DNA of 64,000 nt. Origin: Flavobacteriaceae bacterium. GTDB taxonomy: Bacteria; Bacteroidota; Bacteroidia; Flavobacteriales; Flavobacteriaceae. Under the pieces are notes generated by a model that saw only the letters and a program-made list of their open reading frames with translations, was not told where the DNA came from and ran no database searches. Location: the NCBI GenBank assembly GCA_018669795.1, contig JABHSQ010000001.1, forward strand, positions 1-64,000, given 5' to 3'. This document shows positions 34,236-43,732 of the stretch, one piece after another. Numbering within the stretch: position 1 is the stretch's first letter; each line of letters begins with the position of its first letter. Made by a program: the position numbers and the translations under genes.

Positions 34236-36107
34236 ATGTTTCCAAACGAATATGATGTTATAGTTGTTGGTGCTGGACATGCTGGCTCCGAAGCGGCGTC
34301 TGCAGCGGCTAATTTAGGGTCAAAAACATTGTTGATTACAATGAACTTGCAAAATATCGCACAGATGTCTTGTAATCCTGCTATGGGTGGAATTGCGAAA
34401 GGTCAAATTATTCGTGAAATTGATGCATTAGGAGGATATAGCGGAATTGTTTCTGATGAAACGGCTATACAATTTAAAATGCTAAACAAGTCTAAAGGGC
34501 CCGCAATGTGGAGTCCTCGAGTTCAAAGTGACCGTATGCGTTTCTCAGAAACGTGGCGGGATATGATGGAAAAAACTCAAAATCTTGATTTTTATCAAGA
34601 AATGGTTTCTGGTCTGTTAATAGAAAACGGAAAAGTTATTGGAGTTAAAACATCGCTGGGAATTGAAATAAGATCCAAATCGGTTGTATTAACTAACGGT
34701 ACTTTTTTAAACGGGATTATACATATTGGAGACAAACAATTTGGTGGAGGTAGAGCAAGTGAAAGAGCTTCAACAGGTATTACTGAAGACCTATTAAATT
34801 ATGGGTTTGAATCTGGAAGAATGAAAACAGGAACTCCTCCTAGAGTTGATGGGCGCTCTTTAGATTTTTCAAAAATGACAGAACAACCTGGCGACGAGCA
34901 ACCAGAAAAATTCTCCTACTTAAAGTCTACCAAACCACTAACCAACCAGCGATTGTGTTATATGTCTTACACGAGCGAAACTGTTCATGAATTACTTAAA
35001 GAAGGCTTCGATAAATCACCGATGTTTAATGGCGCTATTAAAAGTAGTGGACCAAGGTATTGCCCTTCAATTGAAGAAAAAATAAATCGATTTGCAGATA
35101 AAGACAGGCATCAACTATTTGTAGAGCCAGAAGGTTGGAACACGGTAGAATACTATATCAACGGTTTTTCTACATCGCTATCTGAAGACATTCAGTTTAA
35201 AGCATTACAACAAGTAGCCGGTTTTGAAAATGTAAAGTTTTTTAGACATGGATACGCTATTGAATATGATTATTTTCAGCCAACACAATTAAGACATACA
35301 CTAGAAACAAAATTAGTTGCTGGATTATATTTTGCTGGTCAAATAAACGGAACTACTGGATATGAAGAAGCAGCATCTCAAGGTTTAATGGCGGGAATAA
35401 ATGCCCATTTAAAAGTGCATGAAAAAGACCCGTTTACATTAAAGAGAGATGAAGCTTATATTGGAGTATTAATAGATGATTTGATTACTAAAGGAACAAA
35501 AGAACCTTATAGAATGTTTACTTCTAGAGCAGAATATAGAACCTTATTAAGGCAAGATAATGCTGATTTTAGATTAACATCTAAGTCTTATGATATTGGA
35601 TTAGCTTCAAAAGAACGCCTAGAGACTATGGAACAAAAGGAAAGAGAATCTCATGCTTTTATTCATTTTTTTAAAAATAAGAGCATCAGTCATGAGATTT
35701 TAAATCCAATTCTAGAAGCAAAAGATTCTGCTACAGTAAAGCAAATGGATAAACTATACAAACCTTTTTCTCGTCCAAATATTACGATGGATGATATGCG
35801 AAAAATAAAAGAGGTGGATGATTACATTTTAGAAAATAACTTAGATAGAGAAGTTTTAGAGCAAACCGAAATTCAGATCAAATATGCTGGTTATATAGAT
35901 AAAGAAAGATTAAATGCTGATAAATTAAATCGATTAGAAGGTATAAGAATACCTGAAAATTTCGATTATTCAAAGTTAAAATCTCTTTCTTATGAAGCTT
36001 TAGAAAAACTAAGAGCAGTGAAACCTGTAACGGTTTCACAGGCTTCTAGAATCAGTGGAGTTTCTCCAAATGACATCTCTGTATTATTAGTTTATATGGG
36101 ACGTTAA
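34236..36107 (+). CDS. mnmG: tRNA uridine-5-carboxymethylaminomethyl synthase, MnmG subunit
   Basis: The FAD-containing partner of MnmE that modifies the wobble uridine (U34) of several tRNAs. At 623 residues it is normal length. The FAD-binding VVGAGHAGSEAA is at residues 10-21; family signatures MSCNPAMGGIAKGQI, RMKTGTPPRVDG and FAGQINGTTGYEEAASQG are all present, and the C-terminal helical domain interacts with MnmE. It is flanked on both sides by perfect parS sites. In many bacteria mnmG (gidA) lies close to the origin with parA/parB; those partners are not here. Confidence 0.97.
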   Translation: MFPNEYDVIVVGAGHAGSEAASAAANLGSKTLLITMNLQNIAQMSCNPAMGGIAKGQIIREIDALGGYSGIVSDETAIQFKMLNKSKGPAMWSPRVQSDRMRFSETWRDMMEKTQNLDFYQEMVSGLLIENGKVIGVKTSLGIEIRSKSVVLTNGTFLNGIIHIGDKQFGGGRASERASTGITEDLLNYGFESGRMKTGTPPRVDGRSLDFSKMTEQPGDEQPEKFSYLKSTKPLTNQRLCYMSYTSETVHELLKEGFDKSPMFNGAIKSSGPRYCPSIEEKINRFADKDRHQLFVEPEGWNTVEYYINGFSTSLSEDIQFKALQQVAGFENVKFFRHGYAIEYDYFQPTQLRHTLETKLVAGLYFAGQINGTTGYEEAASQGLMAGINAHLKVHEKDPFTLKRDEAYIGVLIDDLITKGTKEPYRMFTSRAEYRTLLRQDNADFRLTSKSYDIGLASKERLETMEQKERESHAFIHFFKNKSISHEILNPILEAKDSATVKQMDKLYKPFSRPNITMDDMRKIKEVDDYILENNLDREVLEQTEIQIKYAGYIDKERLNADKLNRLEGIRIPENFDYSKLKSLSYEALEKLRAVKPVTVSQASRISGVSPNDISVLLVYMGR

Positions 36108-36157
36108 TCATATTTTTTCACACACAGAGGCATCCAAATTAATAACTTAGTTATAGA

Positions 36158-36173
36158 TGTTTCACGTGGAACA
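36158..36173 (-). other. parS: parS site, right
   Basis: The plus strand reads TGTTTCACGTGGAACA, the exact reverse complement of the left site, so the two are inverted copies about 2.0 kb apart. It lies in the 98-base spacer between mnmG and the methyltransferase gene. Two perfect 16-mers in one window cannot reasonably be chance. Confidence 0.93.
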
Positions 36174-36205
36174 ACTGATTTTACGCAAAAAATCATCATC
36201 ATAAA

Positions 36206-37054
36206 ATGAAGCTACAAAAAGAAAATTTTCCGCTAAGGGTTAAAGATTATTTAGTAACCAATGAAGAGTTTACTTTAATTTATGATTCGGAAAAGGAAAT
36301 GCTTCTAACCAATCCTCAGCCAGAAGCAAACCAACTTTCTAAATATTACGAGAGTGATGATTATATTTCTCATACCGATAACAAGAAAGGGATTGTTTCC
36401 TTTTTATATCAATCTGTAAAAAAAAGAGCCTTACAGCATAAATTAAATTTAATCACTTCATTAAAAAAAGACGCTAATAACATTCTTGATATTGGTGCAG
36501 GAACAGGGGACTTTTTAAAACATATTAAATCTGAAAACAGATCTATTTTTGGAATAGAGCCCAATAAAAAAGCAAGAGCATTAGCTTCTAAAAAAGGAAT
36601 CAATTTAGAAGAAAGTATAGCGGATTTTAAAGGAAAAACTTTTGATGTAATTACTATGTGGCATGTCTTAGAGCACGTGCCTAATTTAGATGAAACCATT
36701 CAAAAGATAGAAGCCTTATTAAATTCAAATGGAGTATTAATAATAGCTCTTCCAAACTACAATTCGTTTGATGCTGCTTATTACAAAAATTATTGGGCAG
36801 CTTTTGATGCTCCACGCCATTTATGGCATTTTTCTAGAAACGCGATGAAGAAGATTTTTTCTAATAATCTTATGCTTCTAAAAACGAAACCAATGATTTT
36901 TGATTCGTTTTACGTAAGTCTTCTTTCTGAAAAAAATAAAACAGGGAAACAAAATTTAATAAAAGCGTTTCTTATTGGGTTGCAATCTAATCTTTCAGCT
37001 TTGAAAACTAAAGAGTATTCTTCTCTAGTTTATTGTTATAAAAAACGAAAATAA
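36206..37054 (+). CDS. Class I SAM-dependent methyltransferase
   Basis: A 282-residue protein. The N-terminal 80 residues resemble the substrate region of Methyltransf_23-type proteins (MLLTNPQPEANQLSKYYESDDYISH). SAM-binding motif I is ILDIGAGTGDFL (about 92-103), and the conserved MWHVLEHVPNLDE lies near 152-164. A later YWAAFDAPRHLWHFS segment is shared by many methyltransferases acting on ubiquinone-like or sugar substrates. The specific substrate is not evident. It follows the right parS site. The 242-base gap downstream to the convergent delta'-like gene holds nothing I can name. Confidence 0.82.
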   Translation: MKLQKENFPLRVKDYLVTNEEFTLIYDSEKEMLLTNPQPEANQLSKYYESDDYISHTDNKKGIVSFLYQSVKKRALQHKLNLITSLKKDANNILDIGAGTGDFLKHIKSENRSIFGIEPNKKARALASKKGINLEESIADFKGKTFDVITMWHVLEHVPNLDETIQKIEALLNSNGVLIIALPNYNSFDAAYYKNYWAAFDAPRHLWHFSRNAMKKIFSNNLMLLKTKPMIFDSFYVSLLSEKNKTGKQNLIKAFLIGLQSNLSALKTKEYSSLVYCYKKRK

Positions 37055-37296
37055 GATAAATTAAAACGTTTTAAGGAGCTTTTTACTTATATAAGGATTA
37101 AGCTGATAGGATAATAAAAAACTATTATTAGGAGGCTTTTATTTAAGCCAGTTTTGATAAATCGAATTTATTGGTAAATAAAAGACAATAGAAAAACGTA
37201 ATACTTTGATTCTTTCATACAGAACGATTGAAGCGAAACAGAATCAAAAATAAGCAAGATTCTTCGATTGTACCTCGCTCTTAATAAAAAATGAAA

Positions 37297-38451
37297 TTAA
37301 ACCAATTCTTTTCTATGAATTAAGCGAGTCAATTGTATGGATAAGTCTGTAAATATTATTTTAGCATTTCCATTTCGCTCAATATGATATGCTGCATTCT
37401 CTAAAGCATCCTTAATTTCAAAAATATTATTTTGATGGATATAGGCCGAAAACTTATCAAATGAAAACTTTCCATCATGACTTTCAAAATAGATCAATGA
37501 ATCTGTTTTGTAATTTTTAAGCATTGCTTGACGGAAAATTTCTAAGCAAAAACTTAAAAACTTCTTTTGTGTTTCGCGACCTTCTTTTGCTAATTCTTCA
37601 CTCCAATCAAATAGATCATTAATTGCACTTTTGTTACCTTTAGCTTTAAATGCAGTTCTTACCCAAAAAACAAATAGATTTTCAAAAAACACCTCATCAC
37701 CATCGTTTTTTATAATGTGTAATGCTTTATTAAAATCACCATTGGATTGATGACTTATTTTTCTAGCCTCATTTGGGTTAACTTGATGATTAGCAGTTAA
37801 TTGTGTATAAATTTTTTTTTCAGATAAAACCGGAATGTGTAATATTTGACAACGCGACTGAATAGTTCCTAAAACATGTTCCACGTTTTCAGTTAAAAGC
37901 AATAACACTGTTTTATCAGGGGGTTCTTCTACCAATTTTAATAATTGATTAGAACACTCATTATTCATTTTATCGGCCATCCAAATTACCATCAACTTGT
38001 AACCACCTTCATAAGCTTTTAATGATAGTTTTTTTGAAATCGAAACTGCTTCAAGCTTACTTATGTTTCCCTGTTTTTTTTCAATTCCTATAAATTGATA
38101 CCAATTGTATAAGGATGCGTAAGGGTTTTTTAAAACAAATTTTCGCCATTCTGAAGAGAAATTATCTGAAATAGGATTTTTTTTAATATTCTCATTAGTG
38201 TTAACCGGATACACAAAATGAAGATCTGGATGCGCTAATTTTTCAATCTTATTTTTACAGGCAATAAACTCATCACTTCCTTTAGTAAACGAATGACATA
38301 AAATTTCTTTAGCATAACTTAAGACAAGCGGTAAAATACCAGAACCCGATTTACCAACAAACAATTGAGTGTGTGGAATCCGTCCATTTTTAACGGTCTT
38401 TATTAAATGTGATTTTATATGTTGTTGGCCTATTACTTCGGAAAAATCCAT
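37297..38451 (-). CDS. holB: DNA polymerase III delta'-like clamp-loader subunit
   Basis: A component of the sliding-clamp loader (about 384 residues from the ATG at 38451; a TTG at 38457 adds two). The AAA+ fold is visible: IGQQHIKSHLIKTVKNGRIPHTQLFVG near the N terminus, a Walker-A-like GKSGSGILPLV lacking the conserved Lys-Thr, SNQLLKLVEEPPDKTVLLLLTEN (sensor region, about 166-188), and IQSRCQILHIP, the SRC motif of delta' and DnaX. Loss of a working P-loop matches the non-hydrolysing delta' role. It diverges from pgk. Confidence 0.85.
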   Translation of the reverse strand: MDFSEVIGQQHIKSHLIKTVKNGRIPHTQLFVGKSGSGILPLVLSYAKEILCHSFTKGSDEFIACKNKIEKLAHPDLHFVYPVNTNENIKKNPISDNFSSEWRKFVLKNPYASLYNWYQFIGIEKKQGNISKLEAVSISKKLSLKAYEGGYKLMVIWMADKMNNECSNQLLKLVEEPPDKTVLLLLTENVEHVLGTIQSRCQILHIPVLSEKKIYTQLTANHQVNPNEARKISHQSNGDFNKALHIIKNDGDEVFFENLFVFWVRTAFKAKGNKSAINDLFDWSEELAKEGRETQKKFLSFCLEIFRQAMLKNYKTDSLIYFESHDGKFSFDKFSAYIHQNNIFEIKDALENAAYHIERNGNAKIIFTDLSIQLTRLIHRKELV

Positions 38452-38610
38452 ACACAATATTACGGTTTTTAGTTAAAAAGAACCTTTCAAAAATGGTATA
38501 TTTACAGTCCGAAATTTAATATACGAAATGAGCATGTTAAAATTTTACAGACTAAAGGAATGTCTAATAGCGAACAGCAGGTGACCATAAAAAAACAATA
38601 ACAAAGACAC

Positions 38611-39810
38611 ATGAAAACGATTAACGATTTTAATTTTGAAAATAAAAAAGCTTTAATCCGAGTTGATTTTAATGTTCCTTTAAATAAAGCTTTAGAGGTT
38701 ACTGATAGTACTCGAATATTAGCGGCAAAAAACACGATTATTAAAGTTTTGGAAGACGGAGGAAGTTGTGTATTAATGTCTCACTTAGGAAGACCTAACG
38801 GTATTGAAGAAAAATTTTCTCTTAAGCATATTGTCAAGGAAGTTAGTAAGATTGTAGGTGTACAGGTTCAGTTTTCTGAAGATTGTATTGGGGAAAAAGC
38901 ACAGAAAGTGGTTGCTGAATTAGAAAACGGTGAGCTATTATTATTGGAAAACCTTCGATTTCATAAAGAGGAAAAAGCAGGAGATGAAGAATTTGCTGAA
39001 GAACTTTCAAAACTAGGAGATATCTACGTTAATGATGCTTTTGGGACTGCACACCGAGCTCATGCTTCCACATCGGTTATTGCTAAGTTTTTTCCAGAAA
39101 ACAAATGTTTTGGAATGCTTTTGGCTTCAGAAATTGAGAATATCAGTAAGGTGTTAACCCATAGTGAAAAACCAGTTACTGCGATTATCGGAGGTGCAAA
39201 AGTTTCATCAAAAATTACGATTATAGAAAGCATTTTAGATAAAATAGACCACTTAATTATTGGTGGAGGGATGGCCTTTACTTTTATTAAAGCACAAGGA
39301 GGAAGTATTGGTTCTTCTTTAGTTGAAGACGACAAACAAGAAATGGCATTGTCCATTTTAAAGATTGCTGAAGAGAAAAATGTAAAAGTACATTTACCGA
39401 TTGATGCTATCATAGCAGATCAGTTTTCAAATGATGCCCATATAAAAACAAAAGCTATCAACACCATTCCTGAAGGATGGATGGGATTGGATATTGGTCC
39501 TAAAACCAACGACCTATTTAGCGAGGTTATTTTAAACTCGAAAACGGTATTATGGAATGGACCCGTTGGTGTTTTTGAATTAAAAAAGTTTGCAACAGGA
39601 ACCATATCGTTAGGAAATGCAATTGCAGAAGCAACCAAAAACGGCACTTTTTCATTGGTAGGAGGAGGAGACTCTGTAGCAGCCGTAAAACAGTTTAACT
39701 TGACCGATAAAGTAAGTTATGTTTCAACAGGTGGTGGCGCTATGTTAGAAATGTTAGAAGGTAAAACACTTCCTGGAATTCAGGCTATTTTAAACTCATC
39801 TAAAAAATAG
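38611..39810 (+). CDS. pgk: Phosphoglycerate kinase
   Basis: A glycolytic enzyme transferring phosphate between 1,3-bisphosphoglycerate and ADP. The 399-residue protein has the signature RVDFNVPLN (residues 17-25), the substrate-binding MSHLGRPNG (about 54-62), and the C-terminal nucleotide-binding VVGGGDSVAAV and STGGGAMLEML segments. A TATATTTA element, one base off TAnnTTTG, lies about 110 bases upstream. The gene stands alone between the clamp-loader gene and the lytic transglycosylase. Confidence 0.97.
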   Translation: MKTINDFNFENKKALIRVDFNVPLNKALEVTDSTRILAAKNTIIKVLEDGGSCVLMSHLGRPNGIEEKFSLKHIVKEVSKIVGVQVQFSEDCIGEKAQKVVAELENGELLLLENLRFHKEEKAGDEEFAEELSKLGDIYVNDAFGTAHRAHASTSVIAKFFPENKCFGMLLASEIENISKVLTHSEKPVTAIIGGAKVSSKITIIESILDKIDHLIIGGGMAFTFIKAQGGSIGSSLVEDDKQEMALSILKIAEEKNVKVHLPIDAIIADQFSNDAHIKTKAINTIPEGWMGLDIGPKTNDLFSEVILNSKTVLWNGPVGVFELKKFATGTISLGNAIAEATKNGTFSLVGGGDSVAAVKQFNLTDKVSYVSTGGGAMLEMLEGKTLPGIQAILNSSKK

Positions 39811-39905
39811 AGTTCATAGAATTAAAAAACAGATTTTTTTTGTCTTTTATTAGCGTTTTCCTACATTTATAAAAATTATTTACACAATAGTTTGTTCTTT
39901 ATTAT

Positions 39906-41504
39906 ATGATATACAGATGTTTATACCCCTTTCTTGTCTCTTTTTTGCTTTTTACTAGTTTAGCTCTTTATGCTCAAAATGAACCTAAATCAGAAGACAG
40001 CTTAAAAGTTGTGAGTAACAACCTTCCAACTAAAACCATCCAGATTTTCGATACAATTACGACACTAACTAATACTGGAGACTTTAGTGCTCCTGTGGTT
40101 AATGCCCATAATAAAGATTCTTTAATATTTGATCTTAAAGACGAATCTACCGCAAGAACTGCCGATAGTTTGTGGATGAAAGAACTATACGATTCAAGCA
40201 GGTTCGAAGAAGTTTATGGTAGTATTGCAAACGAAGTTGTAGAGCCTTCAGAATACAAGGAGCTTCCTACCGAACTTCTTAAACAACGTTTAGAAGAACT
40301 CAATACTCGAACTCCTTTTAATGTTGAATACAACCCTTCTTTAGAGAACATAATTAAGCATTATTTAAAAAACAGAAGAAGCGCTATGGCCAAATTAATG
40401 GCTTTAAGTGATTACTACTTTCCTATGTTTGAACAGGAATTGGACAAGCATAATTTACCTTTAGAAATTAAATATTTAGCAGTCGTTGAATCTGCTTTAG
40501 ATCCTGTTGCAAAATCTAGAGCAGGTGCAAAAGGATTATGGCAATTTATGTTTACGACTGGAAAAATGTTTGGATTGGAAGTGAGCTCTTATGTGGATGA
40601 AAGAGCCGATCCTGAAATGTCAACTGAAGCAGCTGCAAAATACTTAAAGAGCCTTCACAAAAGTTTTAATGATTGGGATTTAGCTTTAGCAGCATATAAC
40701 TCTGGACCCGGAAATGTTTCAAAAGCAATTCGCCGTTCTGGAGGTGAAACTAATTACTGGAAAATCCGAAATAGACTACCAAGAGAAACAGCTGGATATG
40801 TACCCGCTTTTTTAGCAACGATGTATATTTTTGAATTTGCCGAAGAACATGGATTTAAAAGCAATGGCCCTAAATTTCACCAAATAGCTACCGACACCAT
40901 TCAGGTTAAAAGATTAATCACCTTTGAGCAAGTTGCAAAAGTGGTAAATTTACCTATTGAAGAAGTTCAGTTTTTAAACCCTTCTTATAAGTTGGGAATT
41001 ATCCCTTATATAAAAGATAAAAATTACACCCTTAGATTGCCAGCTGAATCTATAGGTAAATTTGCAGCTAACGAAGAAGCGATTTACGCCTTGGCTCAAG
41101 AAGAAAACAGTAAAGCAGCCGCTAACATTCCGGCATATGTAGAACAGCCAGATCGAATTAGATATCGAGTTAAGAGCGGCGATTATTTAGGTAAAATAGC
41201 TGAAAGACATGGAGTTGGTGTGAGTCAGATAAAAAAATGGAATGGGCTAAAAAGTAACAATCTAAAAGTAGACCAACGCCTAACCATTTACCCAAGAAAA
41301 CTAATTGCTAGTTCCACTAAAACAAGAATTACTAAAACGACCACTAAAGATAATGTAAAACTATATACCGTAAAAAAAGGAGACTCCTTATGGAGTATTT
41401 CTCAAAAATATCCAGGAGTTACTGTTCAAAATATTAAAATTTGGAACGATATTAGCAGTAACAAACTGAAACCCGGCATGAAATTAAAAATTTCTAAAGG
41501 CTAA
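39906..41504 (+). CDS. MltD-like lytic transglycosylase with LysM repeats
   Basis: A periplasmic peptidoglycan-cleaving enzyme of 532 residues. A Sec signal peptide ends near ALYAQ. The SLT domain (about 180-310) has the catalytic glutamate in YLAVVESALDPVA, followed by AGAKGLWQFMFTTG and LALAAYNSGPGNV. Two clear C-terminal LysM modules (about 417-463 and 483-529, beginning YRVKSGDYLGKI and YTVKKGDSLWSI) bind glycan; a degenerate one may precede them. It is followed 20 bases later by the DUF4837 lipoprotein, probably in one operon. Confidence 0.93.
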   Translation: MIYRCLYPFLVSFLLFTSLALYAQNEPKSEDSLKVVSNNLPTKTIQIFDTITTLTNTGDFSAPVVNAHNKDSLIFDLKDESTARTADSLWMKELYDSSRFEEVYGSIANEVVEPSEYKELPTELLKQRLEELNTRTPFNVEYNPSLENIIKHYLKNRRSAMAKLMALSDYYFPMFEQELDKHNLPLEIKYLAVVESALDPVAKSRAGAKGLWQFMFTTGKMFGLEVSSYVDERADPEMSTEAAAKYLKSLHKSFNDWDLALAAYNSGPGNVSKAIRRSGGETNYWKIRNRLPRETAGYVPAFLATMYIFEFAEEHGFKSNGPKFHQIATDTIQVKRLITFEQVAKVVNLPIEEVQFLNPSYKLGIIPYIKDKNYTLRLPAESIGKFAANEEAIYALAQEENSKAAANIPAYVEQPDRIRYRVKSGDYLGKIAERHGVGVSQIKKWNGLKSNNLKVDQRLTIYPRKLIASSTKTRITKTTTKDNVKLYTVKKGDSLWSISQKYPGVTVQNIKIWNDISSNKLKPGMKLKISKG

Positions 41505-41524
41505 TCTTCTGAAAACCAATTTAA

Positions 41525-42502
41525 ATGAAACCAATTTATATAACTTTATTCGCTTTAATTGCACTTGTATCTTGTAATAACAACGAAACAAAAGAGGCTT
41601 ACAAACAAAAATCTGTAGGAAACATTAATTCTCTTCAAATTTTAATTACAGACGAATTGTGGGACGATAGTGTTGGAGAAGAAATTAGAAATTATTTTGC
41701 AGCCTCTACAGAAGGATTACCACAAGTAGAACCTTTGTTTTCTATCAATCAAATGGATCCATCTACGTTTTCTGGATTTATAAAAAGCAATCGCCTTTTT
41801 TTACACGTTACTATTGGGAAAGAAGACAAATTCACTTTAGTAACTAATGAGTATGCAAAACCACAGACAGGCGCTATTATTACCGCAAAAACAAAAGAGG
41901 GCTTAATTAAATTAATAGCTGAAAAACAAGAAGAAATTATTGAGGCATTTTTTAAATCTGAAATTAAGGAACGCCAACGAAGAACCTCCATTTCCCCTCT
42001 GGTAATAGATTCACTTAAGGAGCGATTTGGATTGAATATAAAAATGCCTTCTGCTTATAGAATAGCTCATAAGGGTTCTGACTTTTATTGGCTAAGAAAA
42101 GATCTTAAAAAAACAGGATCTACCAACATTTTAATTTATGAAGTACCTTTAAATTTAATTTCTAACGATAGTATTGCTTTGGGAGAAATATTAACGATAA
42201 GAGATTCTATAGGTGGTTATCATTTACCTGTCGAAGACAATGGAAGATTTGGAACAGATTATTCGTATTCTCCTAATTTTTACATTACAGAATTAGACGG
42301 AAATTTTGCCTATAAAACAAAAGGTGTTTGGGATGTAAAAGGAGAATTTATGGCAGGACCATTTCTAAACTATGCAGTAAAAGATGAGAAAAATAATAGA
42401 TATTTAATAATTGAAGGATTTACTTTTGCTCCAGCAGAACGAAAAAGGAATCTTCAGTTTGAGTTAGAATCTATAATTAAATCAGCAAAAATAAACAATT
42501 AG
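41525..42502 (+). CDS. DUF4837-family lipoprotein
   Basis: A 325-residue protein with a lipoprotein signal (LIALVSC, cysteine 17). The mature sequence matches the DUF4837 layout found in Bacteroidota: LQILITDELWDDSVGEEIR near the start, a central EIKERQRRTSISPLVIDSLKERFGLNIKMP, and GVWDVKGEFMAGPFLNYAV near the end. The function is unknown. It lies 20 bases after the lytic transglycosylase gene, suggesting a cell-envelope role, and converges on tatA with a five-base gap. Confidence 0.85.
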   Translation: MKPIYITLFALIALVSCNNNETKEAYKQKSVGNINSLQILITDELWDDSVGEEIRNYFAASTEGLPQVEPLFSINQMDPSTFSGFIKSNRLFLHVTIGKEDKFTLVTNEYAKPQTGAIITAKTKEGLIKLIAEKQEEIIEAFFKSEIKERQRRTSISPLVIDSLKERFGLNIKMPSAYRIAHKGSDFYWLRKDLKKTGSTNILIYEVPLNLISNDSIALGEILTIRDSIGGYHLPVEDNGRFGTDYSYSPNFYITELDGNFAYKTKGVWDVKGEFMAGPFLNYAVKDEKNNRYLIIEGFTFAPAERKRNLQFELESIIKSAKINN

Positions 42503-42507
42503 GCGAA

Positions 42508-42711
42508 TTATTTTATTTCGTCTAAATGATTGTCATCCTTTGATTCATCCTTTGATTCATCCTTTGAAGCTTCTTTAAATTCTTTAAGACCACTACCTAA
42601 ACCACGCATTAATTCTGGAATTTTTCTTCCTCCAAACAACAATAATACTACGACTACAATTAACACTATTTGTGGCCATCCAATCATTAAAGGTAACATC
42701 GCTAAATTCAT
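42508..42711 (-). CDS. tatA: Sec-independent translocase TatA/E subunit
   Basis: A pore-forming subunit of the twin-arginine pathway. The 67-residue protein (ATG at 42711; a TTG at 42732 would add seven) has the single helix [16 protein letters not shown], the conserved [20 protein letters not shown] amphipathic helix, and an acidic tail of KDES repeats. The tail repeat comes from a 12-bp tandem repeat. tatC is not in the window. Confidence 0.92.
   Translation of the reverse strand: MNLAMLPLMIGWPQIVLIVVVVLLLFGGRKIPELMRGLGSGLKEFKEASKDESKDESKDDNHLDEIK
42533..42568 (-). repeat. 12-bp tandem repeat, three copies, in the tatA tail
   Basis: The unit TCATCCTTTGAT occurs three times in succession (the third differs at its last base) and encodes the repeated DESK/KDES in the C-terminal tail. 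Twelve is a multiple of three, so slippage changes tail length without frameshift. Confidence 0.85.
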
Positions 42712-42839
42712 TATCTTAGATTTAAGATACAAATGTAATAAGAATTCATTAGAATTATCGTTTTATGCTTGTATTTAGCTATAAAATGCAATTACAGCTT
42801 AAACTTATATTATTAAAACAATTAAACAGTTCTAATTTT

Positions 42840-42847
42840 TATATTTG
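42840..42847 (+). promoter_or_regulatory. -7 element (TATATTTG) upstream of the M23 peptidase gene
   Basis: An exact TAnnTTTG match 18 bases before the ATG at 42866, in the divergent tatA-M23 spacer. Confidence 0.45.
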
Positions 42848-42865
42848 CTGTTAGGATAGATACTT

Positions 42866-43729
42866 ATGAAAAAAGAAAAGAGATCTAAAAAGATAAAACA
42901 CAAACTGCTAAACAAGTATCGTTTAGTGGTTCTTAATGAAGACACTTTTGAAGAACGTTTTACCTTTAAACTGAACCGTCTAAACGTATTTGTTTTTAGT
43001 ATAATTTCTGCATTGATATTAATTACTGCGACCACCATTATCATTGCGTTTTCTCCTTTAAGAGAATATATACCAGGCTATTCTTCGGTGTCATTAAAGA
43101 TAAAAGCAACAAAACTTGCCTATAAAACAGACTCCTTACAACAAGCAATAGAGATTAACGAACAGTACTACTCTTCTATAAAAAAAGTACTAACAGGTGA
43201 TGTTGCAATCGTATATTTTAATAAAGATTCTATTATAGAAGCTGCAGAAATGGATATATCAGCGTTGGACTTAATACCGTCAAAAGAAGATTCATTATTA
43301 AGAGAGAAGGTTTCATTAGAAGATAAGTACAATCCTTTAATAAGTAATTCTGAAATAAATTTTGTGTTATTTCCTCCAGTTAAAGGAACCATTTCTGAAA
43401 TATTTAACACTAAAGACAAACATTATGCTGTCGATGTTGTTACCTCAAAAGATGCGCCGGTAAAAGCAACTGCAGACGGCACAGTAATTTTTTCTGAATG
43501 GACCGCTCAAACGGGATATGTAATTATTATAGAACACACCAATAATTTAATTTCAGTTTATAAACACAATTCGGTGCTCACAAAAGAGCAAGGTGAATTG
43601 GTTAAAGCGGGAGAAGTTATTGCAGCAGCAGGTAATACAGGAGAATTATCTACAGGACCTCATTTACATTTTGAATTGTGGAGTGATGGCTATCCTATTG
43701 ATCCAACTAATTTTATAGACTTCGAATAA
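42866..43729 (+). CDS. M23-family peptidoglycan peptidase (LytM-like)
   Basis: An envelope zinc endopeptidase of 287 residues. A basic cytosolic N terminus (KKEKRSKKIKHK) precedes one membrane helix (about 38-63), then a coiled-coil-like spacer and the M23 domain (about 170-285). Zinc ligands appear as HYAVD (His and Asp) and GPHLHFELW (second His of HLH), both intact, so the enzyme is probably active rather than an EnvC-type activator. It starts the run M23, GH3 (three-base gap). Confidence 0.92.
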   Translation: MKKEKRSKKIKHKLLNKYRLVVLNEDTFEERFTFKLNRLNVFVFSIISALILITATTIIIAFSPLREYIPGYSSVSLKIKATKLAYKTDSLQQAIEINEQYYSSIKKVLTGDVAIVYFNKDSIIEAAEMDISALDLIPSKEDSLLREKVSLEDKYNPLISNSEINFVLFPPVKGTISEIFNTKDKHYAVDVVTSKDAPVKATADGTVIFSEWTAQTGYVIIIEHTNNLISVYKHNSVLTKEQGELVKAGEVIAAAGNTGELSTGPHLHFELWSDGYPIDPTNFIDFE

Positions 43730-43732
43730 ATA

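Noticed and set aside
37877-37886. TGTTCCACGT inside the delta'-like gene, resembling a third parS
   Set aside because: Only the left ten bases match; the right half lacks the GAAACA arm, and the motif is inside coding sequence. ParB binding would not be expected.
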